From assembly GCF_001625015.1 (NCBI RefSeq), contig NZ_LVWJ02000019.1, positions 124,001 through 188,000 of the forward strand: a DNA stretch of 64,000 nt, given 5' to 3'. The stretch is from Lewinella sp. 4G2 (GTDB taxonomy: Bacteria > Bacteroidota > Bacteroidia > Chitinophagales > Saprospiraceae). This document shows positions 25,420 through 34,296 of this stretch, piece by piece. The position numbers and the translations under genes were made by a program. The notes under the pieces are model-generated. The model did no database searches. It was not told the DNA's origin and was given only the letters and a program-made list of their open reading frames with translations. Positions within the stretch are counted from its first letter, which is position 1. The number at the start of each line of letters is the position of its first letter.

Positions 25420-25571
25420 AAATTGATGTGATCTTTCTCAGCAACAGCTGGGTTATTCTGCACGCAAACACATTGTCGATTTAAAAGCAATGTCATAACA
25501 TCAATTGCAGAATTATCCGAATTAGCTGAACTAAAATTTCAAAATTTAATTTGACATTGAAATACTCTACT

Positions 25572-26048
25572 ATGAAAAATGATCTCTATCGCTACATCTT
25601 CTACTTCGCGGCGTCGCTCGTCGTGATTTTCCTGGTGGCCTACTTTACGGGCATGGCCGACAACTACTACCTGCGGTTCACCAATGGGTTTGCGCACATT
25701 GTGGTGCTCTACTATGGCATTAAAAACCTGCGTTTGCGCCAGCCGGAGACCGTCAACAACTACGTGAGTGGGGTGGCGCGGGGGATGTCCATCGGCGCGG
25801 CCGGCAGCCTCGTATTTGGACTCTTTATTCTGCTGTTTATGCTGGGCAATCCAGCCCTGGTAGCGGAATTGCAAGCCACGACCAACATAGGCGCCAGGCT
25901 CACTCCCTGGGCGATGGCCCTCATCATTTTTGCCGAGGGCGTAGCCGTTAGCCTGATTGGTTCCTACCTGTTGGTCCGCTACGTAGATGCCCGATTAGAA
26001 GCCAAGAATATTGGAGCAAATTATGCCAACCGCGGCGCGCTTTCCTAA
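25572..26048 (+). CDS. DUF4199-like integral membrane protein
   Basis: A 158-residue protein with four hydrophobic helices at about 7-30, 36-54, 73-98 and 117-143, short loops and a polar C-terminus. Size, helix spacing and the sequence GFAHIVVLYYGIKNLR resemble the DUF4199 family of Bacteroidota membrane proteins, whose role is unknown. ATG at 25572 (MKNDLYRYIFYF) is preferred to an ATG seven codons upstream because it directly precedes the first helix. A terminator shared with dusB follows. Confidence 0.65.
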   Translation: MKNDLYRYIFYFAASLVVIFLVAYFTGMADNYYLRFTNGFAHIVVLYYGIKNLRLRQPETVNNYVSGVARGMSIGAAGSLVFGLFILLFMLGNPALVAELQATTNIGARLTPWAMALIIFAEGVAVSLIGSYLLVRYVDARLEAKNIGANYANRGALS

Positions 26049-26085
26049 GCCTAATCAGTGGCTTACCCTCACTGGATGAGCTAAT

Positions 26086-26120
26086 AAAGCCCCTTCACCA
26101 TTGCAGGTGAAGGGGCTTTT
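26086..26120. terminator. Bidirectional terminator between DUF4199-like gene and dusB
   Basis: AAAGCCCCTTCACC and GGTGAAGGGGCTTTT form a 14-base stem around a five-base loop in the gap of two convergent genes. Confidence 0.9.
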
Positions 26121-26144
26121 GGTTTTTTGCCCGTACTGCTTTGC

Positions 26145-27140
26145 CTAGACCATCGCGGGAACGCCGGCGTACACCGTACGCATTTCTTCGAGGGTGGCGA
26201 AAAGTACGTCCGTGTCGTATTCCTGAACCAACTTCTGGCGGTAGTGCTTCACGTTCGGCAGGCCACGGAAGTAATTTGTGTAGTGCCGGCGCATTTCGAG
26301 GACGCCGAGCTTGACGCCCTTCCAGTCGATGCTTCGTTCGAGATGGCTCTTGGCGGCGTTCACCCGTTCGTCGAGGGTCGGGCCGGGTAAGATCTCCCCG
26401 GTCTTGAAGTAGTGTTTGATCTCCCGGAAGATCCACGGGTTGCCGATGGCCGCGCGGCCAATCATGATGCCGTCGACGCCGTACCGGTTCCGGTATTCCT
26501 CCGCCTTGAGTGGGTTATCGATATCGCCGTTGCCGAAGATGGGGATGGAAATGCGCGGGTTATCCTTGATGGCACCGATCAAGGTCCAGTCGGCTTCCCC
26601 CTTGTACATCTGCTGCCGCGTGCGGCCGTGGATGGACAGCGCCTTGATGCCAACGTCCTGGAGCCGTTCGGCGACTTCTTCGATGTACTGGGTCTTGTTG
26701 TCCCACCCCAACCGCGTCTTGACGGTGACGGGCAGGTTCGTCCGGTCCACGATGGCCTTGGTGAGCTTGACCATCTTGGGGATATCCTGCAGAATACCGG
26801 CGCCGGCGCCCTTACAGGTCACTTTCTTGACGGGGCACCCGAAGTTGATATCGAGCAATTCGGGTTGGGCGGCCTCGACGATGTCGGCGGCCTTGATCAT
26901 GCTTTCGATGTTAGCCCCGAAGATCTGAATGCCCACCGGGCGCTCGTAGTCGAAGATGTCGAGCTTTTCCACGCTTTTCGTCGCGTCCCGGATGAGTCCT
27001 TCGACGCTGATGAATTCGGTGTACATCATGTCACATTCCGCTTCCTTGCACAGGGCGCGGAAGGGGGGGTCGGAAACGTCCTCCATCGGGGCGAGGAGGA
27101 GGGGGAATTCTCCCAGTTCTATGTCGGCGATCTTTACCAT
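26145..27140 (-). CDS. dusB: tRNA-dihydrouridine synthase
   Basis: A 331-residue flavoenzyme that reduces uridines in the tRNA D-loop. The FMN barrel shows LLAPMEDVSDPPFR at the start, DINFGCPVKKVTCKGAGAG with the catalytic Cys near residue 108, TVKTRLGW, SIHGRTRQQMYKGEADW, GNGDI and DGIMIGRAAIGNPWIF, in the order of the DusB group. The C-terminal helical domain binds tRNA. A -7 promoter element ends only three bases before the ATG at 27140, so the messenger is probably leaderless. It shares a terminator with the convergent membrane-protein gene. Confidence 0.95.
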   Translation of the reverse strand: MVKIADIELGEFPLLLAPMEDVSDPPFRALCKEAECDMMYTEFISVEGLIRDATKSVEKLDIFDYERPVGIQIFGANIESMIKAADIVEAAQPELLDINFGCPVKKVTCKGAGAGILQDIPKMVKLTKAIVDRTNLPVTVKTRLGWDNKTQYIEEVAERLQDVGIKALSIHGRTRQQMYKGEADWTLIGAIKDNPRISIPIFGNGDIDNPLKAEEYRNRYGVDGIMIGRAAIGNPWIFREIKHYFKTGEILPGPTLDERVNAAKSHLERSIDWKGVKLGVLEMRRHYTNYFRGLPNVKHYRQKLVQEYDTDVLFATLEEMRTVYAGVPAMV

Positions 27141-27143
27141 AGC

Positions 27144-27152
27144 GCAAAGGTA
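27144..27152 (-). promoter_or_regulatory. Bacteroidota-type -7 promoter element of dusB
   Basis: TACCTTTGC on the minus strand followed by GCT and then the ATG; transcription would begin at or next to the start codon. Confidence 0.6.
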
Positions 27153-27238
27153 CGGCGTTCGGATAGGCTGGCTTGGCTAGTGGGTGACGTTTGAGATTTG
27201 GGGTGGGGCCGGGCGTTTGGAGGCCCATCCTGCTAAAC

Positions 27239-27435
27239 CGGACGCTTGGAGGAGCTCCTACGTCGCACGCTCCAAGGTCCTTGATATACTGACTTTTAAG
27301 AAACCCCGCGACTTCTATAGATCCATTGGAGCGTCGCGAAGCGTCCTCTAAGCGTTCGGTATTCGAGGTACCCTGTCTAGATTCTTTAAAGCCGGACGCT
27401 TGGAAAAACTCCTACGTTACATGCTCCAAGGTCCT
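27239..27435. repeat. REP/BIME-like cluster, three half-units
   Basis: Half-units at 27239-27280 (GGACGCTTGGAGGAGCTCC to CTCCAAGGTCC), 27321-27358 (inverted: CATTGGAGCG to CTAAGCGTTC) and 27393-27435 (direct again, diverged). Each folds into a hairpin with CTTGGAG/CTCCAAG arms. The cluster fills the 318-base gap between dusB and the susD gene and contains no gene. Confidence 0.85.
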
Positions 27436-27458
27436 TAGTCGTTAGAAAATCCCCCCTT

Positions 27459-28922
27459 CTACCACCCAGCATTCTGGCTCAACACCCCTTCGCTCAGATC
27501 AATCTCCCCCTGCGGGATGGGAAACAACTCGTGCTTGCCAGCCACGAAATCTTTTCCGAGGGCTTGCATGGCCGTGGCGGCCCGGCCCGTCCGGACGAGG
27601 TCGAACCAACGGTGTTGTTCCAGGGCCAGTTCGGAACGGCGTTCGCGGTAGATGGCGTTGCGTACTTCAGCTTGGTCCAGGGAAGTCACGTCCGGTAGGA
27701 TGCGGCGGAACCCGCCCCGGGCGCGTTCGCGGACGAGGTTCAGCAGCGGCAGCGCTTCGGCGGTCCGGCCAGTTTCGTTGAGGGCTTCGGCGGCGATCAA
27801 CAACAGATCGGCGTACCGGAGGATACGGATATTGCCCGGGCCGTTACCATTACCACCGGGGTGGTCCACCACGAAGGCTTTTTGGTTGAAGCGCTCGCCA
27901 ACGATGTTGTCATCACCCACCACTAGGGCGGACCCATCCGGCAGTACCTCACCTACCGAAAGAATGGTCGCATCCAGCCGGGGGTCACCAATTTCAAAAC
28001 TGCGGAGCAAATCATCACTTGGGTTATTGAACCCCCAACCCAGGTTGGGTTCCCCGCGGACGCCCTGCACTTCGTTGTACTGCGTTCCGCCGCCACCCAT
28101 CGGTAGGGCCGTTGCCTGCACCTCGAACATACTGCCGGGGCCATTCTCGCCTTCGCGGGTAAAGATGCTGCCGTAGCTCGGCGCGAGACTGTACTCGCCC
28201 CCTTCAATCACCTCCAGGGCGGCGGTTGCGGCTTCACTAAAATTTTGTCTGGTCAATTGGACTTTAGCGAGCAATCCCTTCGCGGTACCACGCGTCACCC
28301 GGCCGAGGTCGGCGTCGGCGTACTCCGACTTAGCGGGGAGCACGGCGGCGCCTGCTTCCAGGTCGGCGACGATCTGATCGTAAACGGCATCCACGCCGCT
28401 GCGGGGAATAGCAAAACTGGCGGGGAAGGGTTCCAGCACCAACGGTACCTCCCCAAACCAACGGACCAGGGTAAAGTAGAAGTATCCCCTGAGCACCCGT
28501 GCCTCCGCGATGAGCCGTTCCCGTAATTCCTCGTCCATCTCCGGCACTTCGGGAATCCGTTCAATGGCGAGGTTGGCCCGGAAGACACCATCGTAGTAGC
28601 CGGACCACACGGAAGCCGGCGCGGTATTGGAAGCCGTAAAGGTGAAGTCCTCCACCTCCTGCAGGAAGAAACCGTCCGAGGGGAAGCTCCCCTTTTCGGA
28701 GTCGTCGCTCACGATATCCGTCATCCCAATGAAGCTGAAGACGTGGACTTGCCACTCCCGCAACTGATTGTAGATGGCGTTGACGGATTGCTCCGCCTGC
28801 TCTCCCGTTTGGAAGTAGTTATCAAGGGTAAAGACGCCCTGGGGCTCCCGGTCTAGCACCTCCGTACAGGAAACGAGGCTTACGATCAGACCAAGGGCGA
28901 TGAAGTATTTCTTGAATTGCAT
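27459..28922 (-). CDS. SusD/RagB family nutrient-binding lipoprotein (glucan locus)
   Basis: A 487-residue surface lipoprotein: signal MQFKKYFIALGLIVSLVSC with lipid-anchored Cys19. The TPR-rich SusD fold follows, with VLRGYFYFTLVRWFGEVPLV and the C-terminal ILRYADLLLIAAEALNETG and IYRERRSELALEQHRWFDLVR, all family hallmarks. It forms a lid over the SusC channel encoded immediately upstream (22 bases) and captures oligosaccharides. It is the last gene of the utilisation locus; a REP-like cluster lies behind it. Confidence 0.95.
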   Translation of the reverse strand: MQFKKYFIALGLIVSLVSCTEVLDREPQGVFTLDNYFQTGEQAEQSVNAIYNQLREWQVHVFSFIGMTDIVSDDSEKGSFPSDGFFLQEVEDFTFTASNTAPASVWSGYYDGVFRANLAIERIPEVPEMDEELRERLIAEARVLRGYFYFTLVRWFGEVPLVLEPFPASFAIPRSGVDAVYDQIVADLEAGAAVLPAKSEYADADLGRVTRGTAKGLLAKVQLTRQNFSEAATAALEVIEGGEYSLAPSYGSIFTREGENGPGSMFEVQATALPMGGGGTQYNEVQGVRGEPNLGWGFNNPSDDLLRSFEIGDPRLDATILSVGEVLPDGSALVVGDDNIVGERFNQKAFVVDHPGGNGNGPGNIRILRYADLLLIAAEALNETGRTAEALPLLNLVRERARGGFRRILPDVTSLDQAEVRNAIYRERRSELALEQHRWFDLVRTGRAATAMQALGKDFVAGKHELFPIPQGEIDLSEGVLSQNAGW

Positions 28923-28943
28923 GTCGGTAATAGTTTATGGTGC

Positions 28944-31931
28944 TTAAAATTGAACGTCCAGGCCAAAAGTGATGGTCCGGGCAATGGGGTAGATATTTCC
29001 CCGGTCGATGCCGTTGTCGAAAACGGAACCATTGAAGATCTCCGGGTTATAGCCGCTGTATTCCTGGGAGGTCCATAAGTTCGTGCCGCTGGCGTAGATC
29101 CGTACCCGTTCAAGGAATAAACTACGGGTTACGCCGGCCGGCAGACTGTACCCAACCGTAACGTTACGCAAGCGCACGTAGGAGCCGTCTTCAATGAAGC
29201 GGCTGGACAGGGTTTCAATGTTCTGCCCAGCCAACGTGACGCGGGGTTCACTGTCACTGGTCCCCTCCCCGTTCCAGCGGTCCAGGAAACTGCGCTCGTA
29301 GTTGTAGGCACCGAAACGGGACATTTTCTTGGCATTGATAATCTGATTACCAAACTGTCCGGTAAAATTGAGACTCAGTTCAATCCCGGCGTACTGCACC
29401 GAACCATTGACACCAACGATGGCGTCCGGAATGGCCGATCCAAGCACTACCCGGTCGCCTTCGGGCGTAATGACGCCATCTCCATTCTGATCCCGGAAAC
29501 GCAGGTCGCCCGGCACTTGAGTACCCAACGTCGGCAGCGCGTCCACTTCTTCCTGGGTTTGGAAGACGCCATCCAATTCGTAGCCCCAGAATGATCCTGC
29601 TACGAAGCCGGCCCGGGAGTTCGTACCGAGTTGGCCACCAACGCCAATTCCTCCGGCAAAGAAATCGCTTTGCTCACCGTCGAGCTTCAGCACTTCGTTG
29701 CGGACGAGGCTCAGGTTGCCGCCCAGGCTGTAGCTGAGTTTACCCTTTATTTCCCGCCAGTCCAGGCGCAAATCCACCCCCTGGTTCAGTACCTCGGCGA
29801 TGTTCCGTACCGGCGCGCCGGCCCCGACGAAATCCGGGATGGGCGCGTTGAAGAGCACCCCGCTCGTCACTTTTCGGTAGAAGTCGGCCTCGAGTTGCAG
29901 GCGGTTGTCCAGTAGTCCCAGTTCGAGGCCGAGGTCGGCCTGGGTGGTGGTTTCCCACTTCAGGTCCGGGTTTGAGAGCGTCGTCAGTGTTGAGCCGGGC
30001 ACCAAAACTTCGTCGGGCCCGAATACGGTGTTGATCCCACTGTTGACGAGGGGCGTGAAGCCGAAGTCGCCAATCCGGTCGTTGCCGGTTTGCCCCCAAC
30101 TGGCGCGGAGTTTGAGGCGGCTGATGAAGCCGTCTTCGTTCCAAAACCCTTCCTGGCTGACGTTCCAGCCCAAGCCTACCGAGGGGAAGAAACCGAAGCG
30201 GTTGTTCTCCCCGAAGCGGGAGGAGCCGTCCGCCCGGCCGGAAACCGTCAGCAGGTACCGACTGTCGTAAGTATAGTTGATACGGCCGAAGTAGGAGACC
30301 AGGCCCCAATCCCCGCCGAACGTGCCATTGCCGTTCGTTGCCGTCAGCACGTCGCCGGCGTTAAGGTACCGGAGGCTCTCCGTTTCCCCGATCAGGTCCT
30401 GGCGGCCGCCAGAAATGAACTCCCCGAAGTTATCCTGGGTCGTCGCGCCCAGTAGGCCGTCGAAGCGGTGCACGCCAATTTCTCGTTCGTAATTCAATGT
30501 GTTCTCCCACAGCCAATTTCGGCGGTAAGCATTAAACACATTGATATTGTTGATCATATTTTGCTGGTTCGCCGAGACGAAAAAGACCGGCGTAAAGGCC
30601 CGGTTGCGGGCGTAGGTGAAGTCTAGTCCAAAGCTCGTCCGGACGCTAAACCCGCGCCCCAGGTCAGCCGCGATAAAGGCGTTACCGACGGCGCGGTAAT
30701 CCTGGCTTCTATTGTCATTAAATTCAATCGTCGCCAGGGCGTTGCCCGTATTTCCTCGGATGGCAGTATTTCCAAAATTCCCCAGCGTATCCCGTACAGG
30801 AGTGATAGGGTCCGAGCGGTAAGCATCCAGCAGAATACCACCCGAATTGATATTGTCGGAATTACTCAGGATAAGGCTCAGGTTCGTCCCCACCCGCAAC
30901 CAGGGTTTAATGCGGTGGGCCGCATTGATTCGCCCCGTCAACCGGTCAAAGTCGGAGCCTTGAATGATGCCCTCCTGCCGGAAATAATTGGCACTAATGT
31001 TGACGGAAGATTGCTCATTTCCCGCGGCGAAACCCACCTGCACGTTCTGGATGGCGGCCGTCCGGAAGATCGCATCCTGCCAGTCCGTTCCTTCCCCAAA
31101 TTCTTCGGGGTTCGGGTAACGGCCGGGCCGGCCTTCGTTAATGTCCGCTTCGTTGATCAGCGTCGCGTATTCGGTAGCATTCACCACGTCGATCTTGCGC
31201 ACCACTTCCTGGGTACCGGCGTAAGCGTTCACCGTCACCCGCCCGGCACCTGCGTCAGCGCCCTGCTTCGTAGTGACGATGATGACGCCGTTAGCTCCCC
31301 GCGCGCCGTAAATGGCCGTTGCCGAGGCGTCCTTGAGAACCGATACGCTCGCTACGTCCTGCGGATTAACGAATGAAATATCATTTAAAATCATACCGTC
31401 CACCACGAAAAGTGGGTCGGCATTATTCAGGGTACCGACGCCGCGAATCCGGAAAATAGCGTCCGCCCCCGGCGCGCCCGACCCCGGTATGATTTGCAAA
31501 CCGGACACCTTGCCCTGGAGGCTCTGCCCTACTGACTGAGTGGGTATATCCACTAAATCTTCACTTCCAATCACCGCGACGGCCCCGGTCAGGTCATCTT
31601 TCTGCTGAATACCATATCCGATCACAACCACTTGGTCGAGAATCGCCGAGGCTTCATTCATGGAAACATCGATCTGAGTGCGCTGATTAATGGCCACCTT
31701 ACGCGGCGAAAAACCGATATAGGTAAAAATCAGACTATCGCTTTCAGCCGGTACCCGCAGCGTGTAATTCCCGTCGATATCCGTAACCGTCCCACCGCCA
31801 TTATTTCCGCTGATACTGACGCCAATGAGGGGCTCCCCGTTTCCGGTGACCAGACCAGACACCACGTTTTGGGCGCTGACGCAGGTGCCAAGAAAAAGAC
31901 TGAGTGCACAAAAGAGTAAAATTCGTTGCAT
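28944..31931 (-). CDS. SusC/RagA family TonB-linked outer-membrane transporter (glucan locus)
   Basis: A 995-residue transporter. Signal peptide MQRILLFCALSLFLGTCVSAQ; CarboxypepD_reg_2 domain at about 22-100 (VVSGLVTGNGEPLIGVSI); TonB box region DQVVVIGYG near 110; plug with the SusC motif ATAIYGARGANGVIIVTTKQG near 215; 22-stranded barrel ending in RTITFGLDVQF. It imports oligosaccharides with the SusD lipoprotein encoded next. Located 19 bases after the GH3 gene. Two copies of the 17-base motif lie inside: one encodes the TCVSA cleavage region of the signal peptide and one a Gly/Ala loop (GADAGAG) after the SusC motif. Confidence 0.96.
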   Translation of the reverse strand: MQRILLFCALSLFLGTCVSAQNVVSGLVTGNGEPLIGVSISGNNGGGTVTDIDGNYTLRVPAESDSLIFTYIGFSPRKVAINQRTQIDVSMNEASAILDQVVVIGYGIQQKDDLTGAVAVIGSEDLVDIPTQSVGQSLQGKVSGLQIIPGSGAPGADAIFRIRGVGTLNNADPLFVVDGMILNDISFVNPQDVASVSVLKDASATAIYGARGANGVIIVTTKQGADAGAGRVTVNAYAGTQEVVRKIDVVNATEYATLINEADINEGRPGRYPNPEEFGEGTDWQDAIFRTAAIQNVQVGFAAGNEQSSVNISANYFRQEGIIQGSDFDRLTGRINAAHRIKPWLRVGTNLSLILSNSDNINSGGILLDAYRSDPITPVRDTLGNFGNTAIRGNTGNALATIEFNDNRSQDYRAVGNAFIAADLGRGFSVRTSFGLDFTYARNRAFTPVFFVSANQQNMINNINVFNAYRRNWLWENTLNYEREIGVHRFDGLLGATTQDNFGEFISGGRQDLIGETESLRYLNAGDVLTATNGNGTFGGDWGLVSYFGRINYTYDSRYLLTVSGRADGSSRFGENNRFGFFPSVGLGWNVSQEGFWNEDGFISRLKLRASWGQTGNDRIGDFGFTPLVNSGINTVFGPDEVLVPGSTLTTLSNPDLKWETTTQADLGLELGLLDNRLQLEADFYRKVTSGVLFNAPIPDFVGAGAPVRNIAEVLNQGVDLRLDWREIKGKLSYSLGGNLSLVRNEVLKLDGEQSDFFAGGIGVGGQLGTNSRAGFVAGSFWGYELDGVFQTQEEVDALPTLGTQVPGDLRFRDQNGDGVITPEGDRVVLGSAIPDAIVGVNGSVQYAGIELSLNFTGQFGNQIINAKKMSRFGAYNYERSFLDRWNGEGTSDSEPRVTLAGQNIETLSSRFIEDGSYVRLRNVTVGYSLPAGVTRSLFLERVRIYASGTNLWTSQEYSGYNPEIFNGSVFDNGIDRGNIYPIARTITFGLDVQF
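31246..31262 (+). repeat. 17-base dispersed motif, exact T variant (in coding region)
   Basis: GCACCTGCGTCAGCGCC, antisense to susC, read there as Gly-Ala-Asp-Ala-Gly-Ala in a plug-domain loop. Confidence 0.9.
31872..31888 (-). repeat. 17-base dispersed motif, exact T variant (in coding region)
   Basis: GGCGCTGACGCAGGTGC on the plus strand; read in SusC as Gly-Thr-Cys-Val-Ser-Ala at the end of the signal peptide, as in the TolC protein. Confidence 0.9.
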
Positions 31932-31950
31932 GATCTTAAATATCTAGAGA

Positions 31951-34236
31951 TTATTGAAGACTAATGGTGAGGGCGTTCTGGGTCCGGGAATCTCCCCCGA
32001 CGAAAATGCGGTAAGTACCCGGTTCCGTACCGAAACTCATATCCCGGCGGTGGAAAGAAAGGTCCTCCGCCGTAAGTTGAAAGCTGACGCGCTGCCGCTC
32101 CTGACCATTCAGAGTCACGCGCCGAAATGCTTTTAATTCCCGCAATGGCCGGGTGACGCTGCCAACGACGTCCTGTACGTACACTTGCACCACTTCGGTA
32201 CCGGTGCGCTGACCGGTATTGGTCAAGTCCACCGAAATCGTCACAGTATCGTTAACGGTGAAAGCAGGTTTATCCACCCGCGGCTCACCGTAGGCAAACG
32301 TGGTGTAGGATAGCCCGTAACCGAAAGGAAAAAGCGGCGTATTTTCCTCGTCCAGGTACTTACTGGTATACTTATTATTGACGTCCTTCGGCCGGCCGGT
32401 ATTCTTGGCGGCATAAAAGATCGGTACCTGCCCGATGGAGCGGGGGAAGGTCATCGGCAATTTAGCCGAGGGAGCGTAATCACCAAAAAGTAGATCGGCA
32501 ATCGCATTCCCGGCCTCCGTACCGGGGTACCAGGCCTCAAGGATGGCCCCGGCCTTCTCGTTAAGAGTAGGGATTGACAGTGGCCGGCCGTTGAACAGGA
32601 CGGCCACGAAGGGTTTTCCCGTTTCGCTGATGGCGTCCACCAGCGCATCCTGTTGGCCCGGCAGACCAATATTTGCCCGGCTCGCTGCCTCCCCGCTCAT
32701 GATCCAGGTTTCACCGAGGGCAAGAATGATGGCGTCAGCGTCTCCCGCGGCCTTCACGGCGGAGGAGAAGTCCGGCTTACCCGCACTGGTGGAGACGACA
32801 TCTACGTTGACAAAATCGATCTTTGTGTTCTGGCCAACCGCAGTGCGTAAGCCAGTCAGCAGCGTTACGACGTCTTCCGCTTTCCCATCCGCGTGCCAGG
32901 CACCGATCATATCCGCCTGGCTATCCGCCAGTTGGCCGATCACGGCAATGCGTTTGAGATCTTTACGAAGTGGCAGGAGGTTCTCTTCATTTTTCAGCAG
33001 TACCATACTCTCGCGGGCGATGCGGCGGGCGGCCTCCCGGTGCTCCGCGGTGAGGATATTGTTCTTTTCTCGCTCAGTATTGGAGTAGCGGTAGGGGTCG
33101 TCGAAAAGCCCCAGGGCGAACTTCAGTCGGAGGATCCGGCGGGTTGCTTCGTCCACAAGCTTCATGTCCACTTCTCCCGCCCGGACTTGGTCCTGCAGGT
33201 GGTCGTAATACACAGCTCCCTGCATATCCATATCGACGCCGGCCCGGACGGCCATCTTGCCCGCGTCCGCCAAATCGGCCGCGACGCCGTGGGGGATCAT
33301 TTCGTTGATGCTCGTGTAGTCCGTTACGACGAAACCGAGGAAGCCCCAGGTTTCGCGCAAGATTTCCGTAAGCAGGTAGTGGTTCCCGGTGGCCGGTACG
33401 CCATCCACTTCGTTGAAACTCGTCATGAAGGTTGCCACGCCAGCGTCTAGGGCAGATTCAAAGGGCGGCAGGTAAAGGTCCTTTAGCACCCGCTCGGAGA
33501 TATCGACCGTATGGTAATCGCGCCCGGCCTGTGCGGCTCCGTAGGCAGCAAAGTGTTTGGCGCAGGCAAGCAGGGTAAAGGGATCCGCAAGATCATCCCC
33601 CTGGAAACCCCGGACGCGGGCCGCGGCCATCACGTTGCCGAGGTGGACGTCTTCCCCCGCACCTTCCATCACCCTACCCCAGCGGGGGTCACGGGCGAGA
33701 TCTACCATGGGTGCGAAGGTCCAGTGCAAACCGGCAGCCGCGGCTTCGCGGGCGGCAATCCGGGCGGATTCCTCTGCGGCTTCCGGATTGAAACTTCCGG
33801 CCTCCGCCAGTGGAATTGGAAAAATGGTACGGAACCCATGAATGACGTCATAACCGAACAGCAAGGGGATGCCCAGTCGCGTCTCCTCCACGGCCATTCG
33901 CTGGAGTTTCCGGGTGTAGTCCGCCGTATGGGCGTTGAAGATGGCCCCGAGGCGCCCCGTCTTGATGTCGGCCTCGTACCCCTTACGGATGGTGGGTCCG
34001 GTGACGTCCCAGTCGCTGGTCAGTAAGGTCATCTGGCCTACCTTTTCTTCCAGGGTCATCCTGGCCAGCAGAGCGTCAATCCGCGCTTCGTGTTCCGCGT
34101 TGTACCAATTTGGGATGGTCGTCTGAGCCGAGGCAATGACAGGTAGCATCAGCAAGCCGAAAGCCAGTAGCGAAGCCAGAGGACGTCGCCAAAAGGAGCG
34201 AATTAGTAAAGTGTGGGTAAGCGTACTATGCATCAA
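31951..34236 (-). CDS. Glycoside hydrolase family 3 beta-glucosidase
   Basis: A 761-residue exported enzyme (signal region ending LMLPVIASAQ near residue 38). GH3 N-terminal barrel: MTLEEKVGQMTLL, the substrate-site block FAPMVDLARDPRWGRVMEGAGED, KHFAAYGAAQAGRDY, and the catalytic nucleophile Asp in GFVVTDYTSI near residue 310. The C-terminal sandwich carries the likely acid/base Glu in MSGEAASRANIGLPGQQD, and a fibronectin-III-like domain ends the protein. The order is that of BglX-type periplasmic enzymes that release glucose from beta-linked oligoglucosides; in Bacteroides a GH3 enzyme acts on beta-1,2-glucooligosaccharides. Here it is between a GH144-like gene and susC, which fits that role. 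Confidence 0.93.
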   Translation of the reverse strand: MMHSTLTHTLLIRSFWRRPLASLLAFGLLMLPVIASAQTTIPNWYNAEHEARIDALLARMTLEEKVGQMTLLTSDWDVTGPTIRKGYEADIKTGRLGAIFNAHTADYTRKLQRMAVEETRLGIPLLFGYDVIHGFRTIFPIPLAEAGSFNPEAAEESARIAAREAAAAGLHWTFAPMVDLARDPRWGRVMEGAGEDVHLGNVMAAARVRGFQGDDLADPFTLLACAKHFAAYGAAQAGRDYHTVDISERVLKDLYLPPFESALDAGVATFMTSFNEVDGVPATGNHYLLTEILRETWGFLGFVVTDYTSINEMIPHGVAADLADAGKMAVRAGVDMDMQGAVYYDHLQDQVRAGEVDMKLVDEATRRILRLKFALGLFDDPYRYSNTEREKNNILTAEHREAARRIARESMVLLKNEENLLPLRKDLKRIAVIGQLADSQADMIGAWHADGKAEDVVTLLTGLRTAVGQNTKIDFVNVDVVSTSAGKPDFSSAVKAAGDADAIILALGETWIMSGEAASRANIGLPGQQDALVDAISETGKPFVAVLFNGRPLSIPTLNEKAGAILEAWYPGTEAGNAIADLLFGDYAPSAKLPMTFPRSIGQVPIFYAAKNTGRPKDVNNKYTSKYLDEENTPLFPFGYGLSYTTFAYGEPRVDKPAFTVNDTVTISVDLTNTGQRTGTEVVQVYVQDVVGSVTRPLRELKAFRRVTLNGQERQRVSFQLTAEDLSFHRRDMSFGTEPGTYRIFVGGDSRTQNALTISLQ

Positions 34237-34296
34237 TGTAGAAGGTCTCTTTAAGGTAAGTCCGGTCCTGCCCGGTAAATTTTGCTTGAAGGAATA

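Larger units (their letters stand above)
25246..25571. other. Intergenic region between divergent genes
   Basis: 326 bases between the HlyD adaptor (minus) and the DUF4199-like gene (plus). It contains the sigma-54-like site, AT-rich sequence at 25275-25340 and 25480-25560 and one exact copy of the 17-base motif. No gene seen. Confidence 0.7.
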
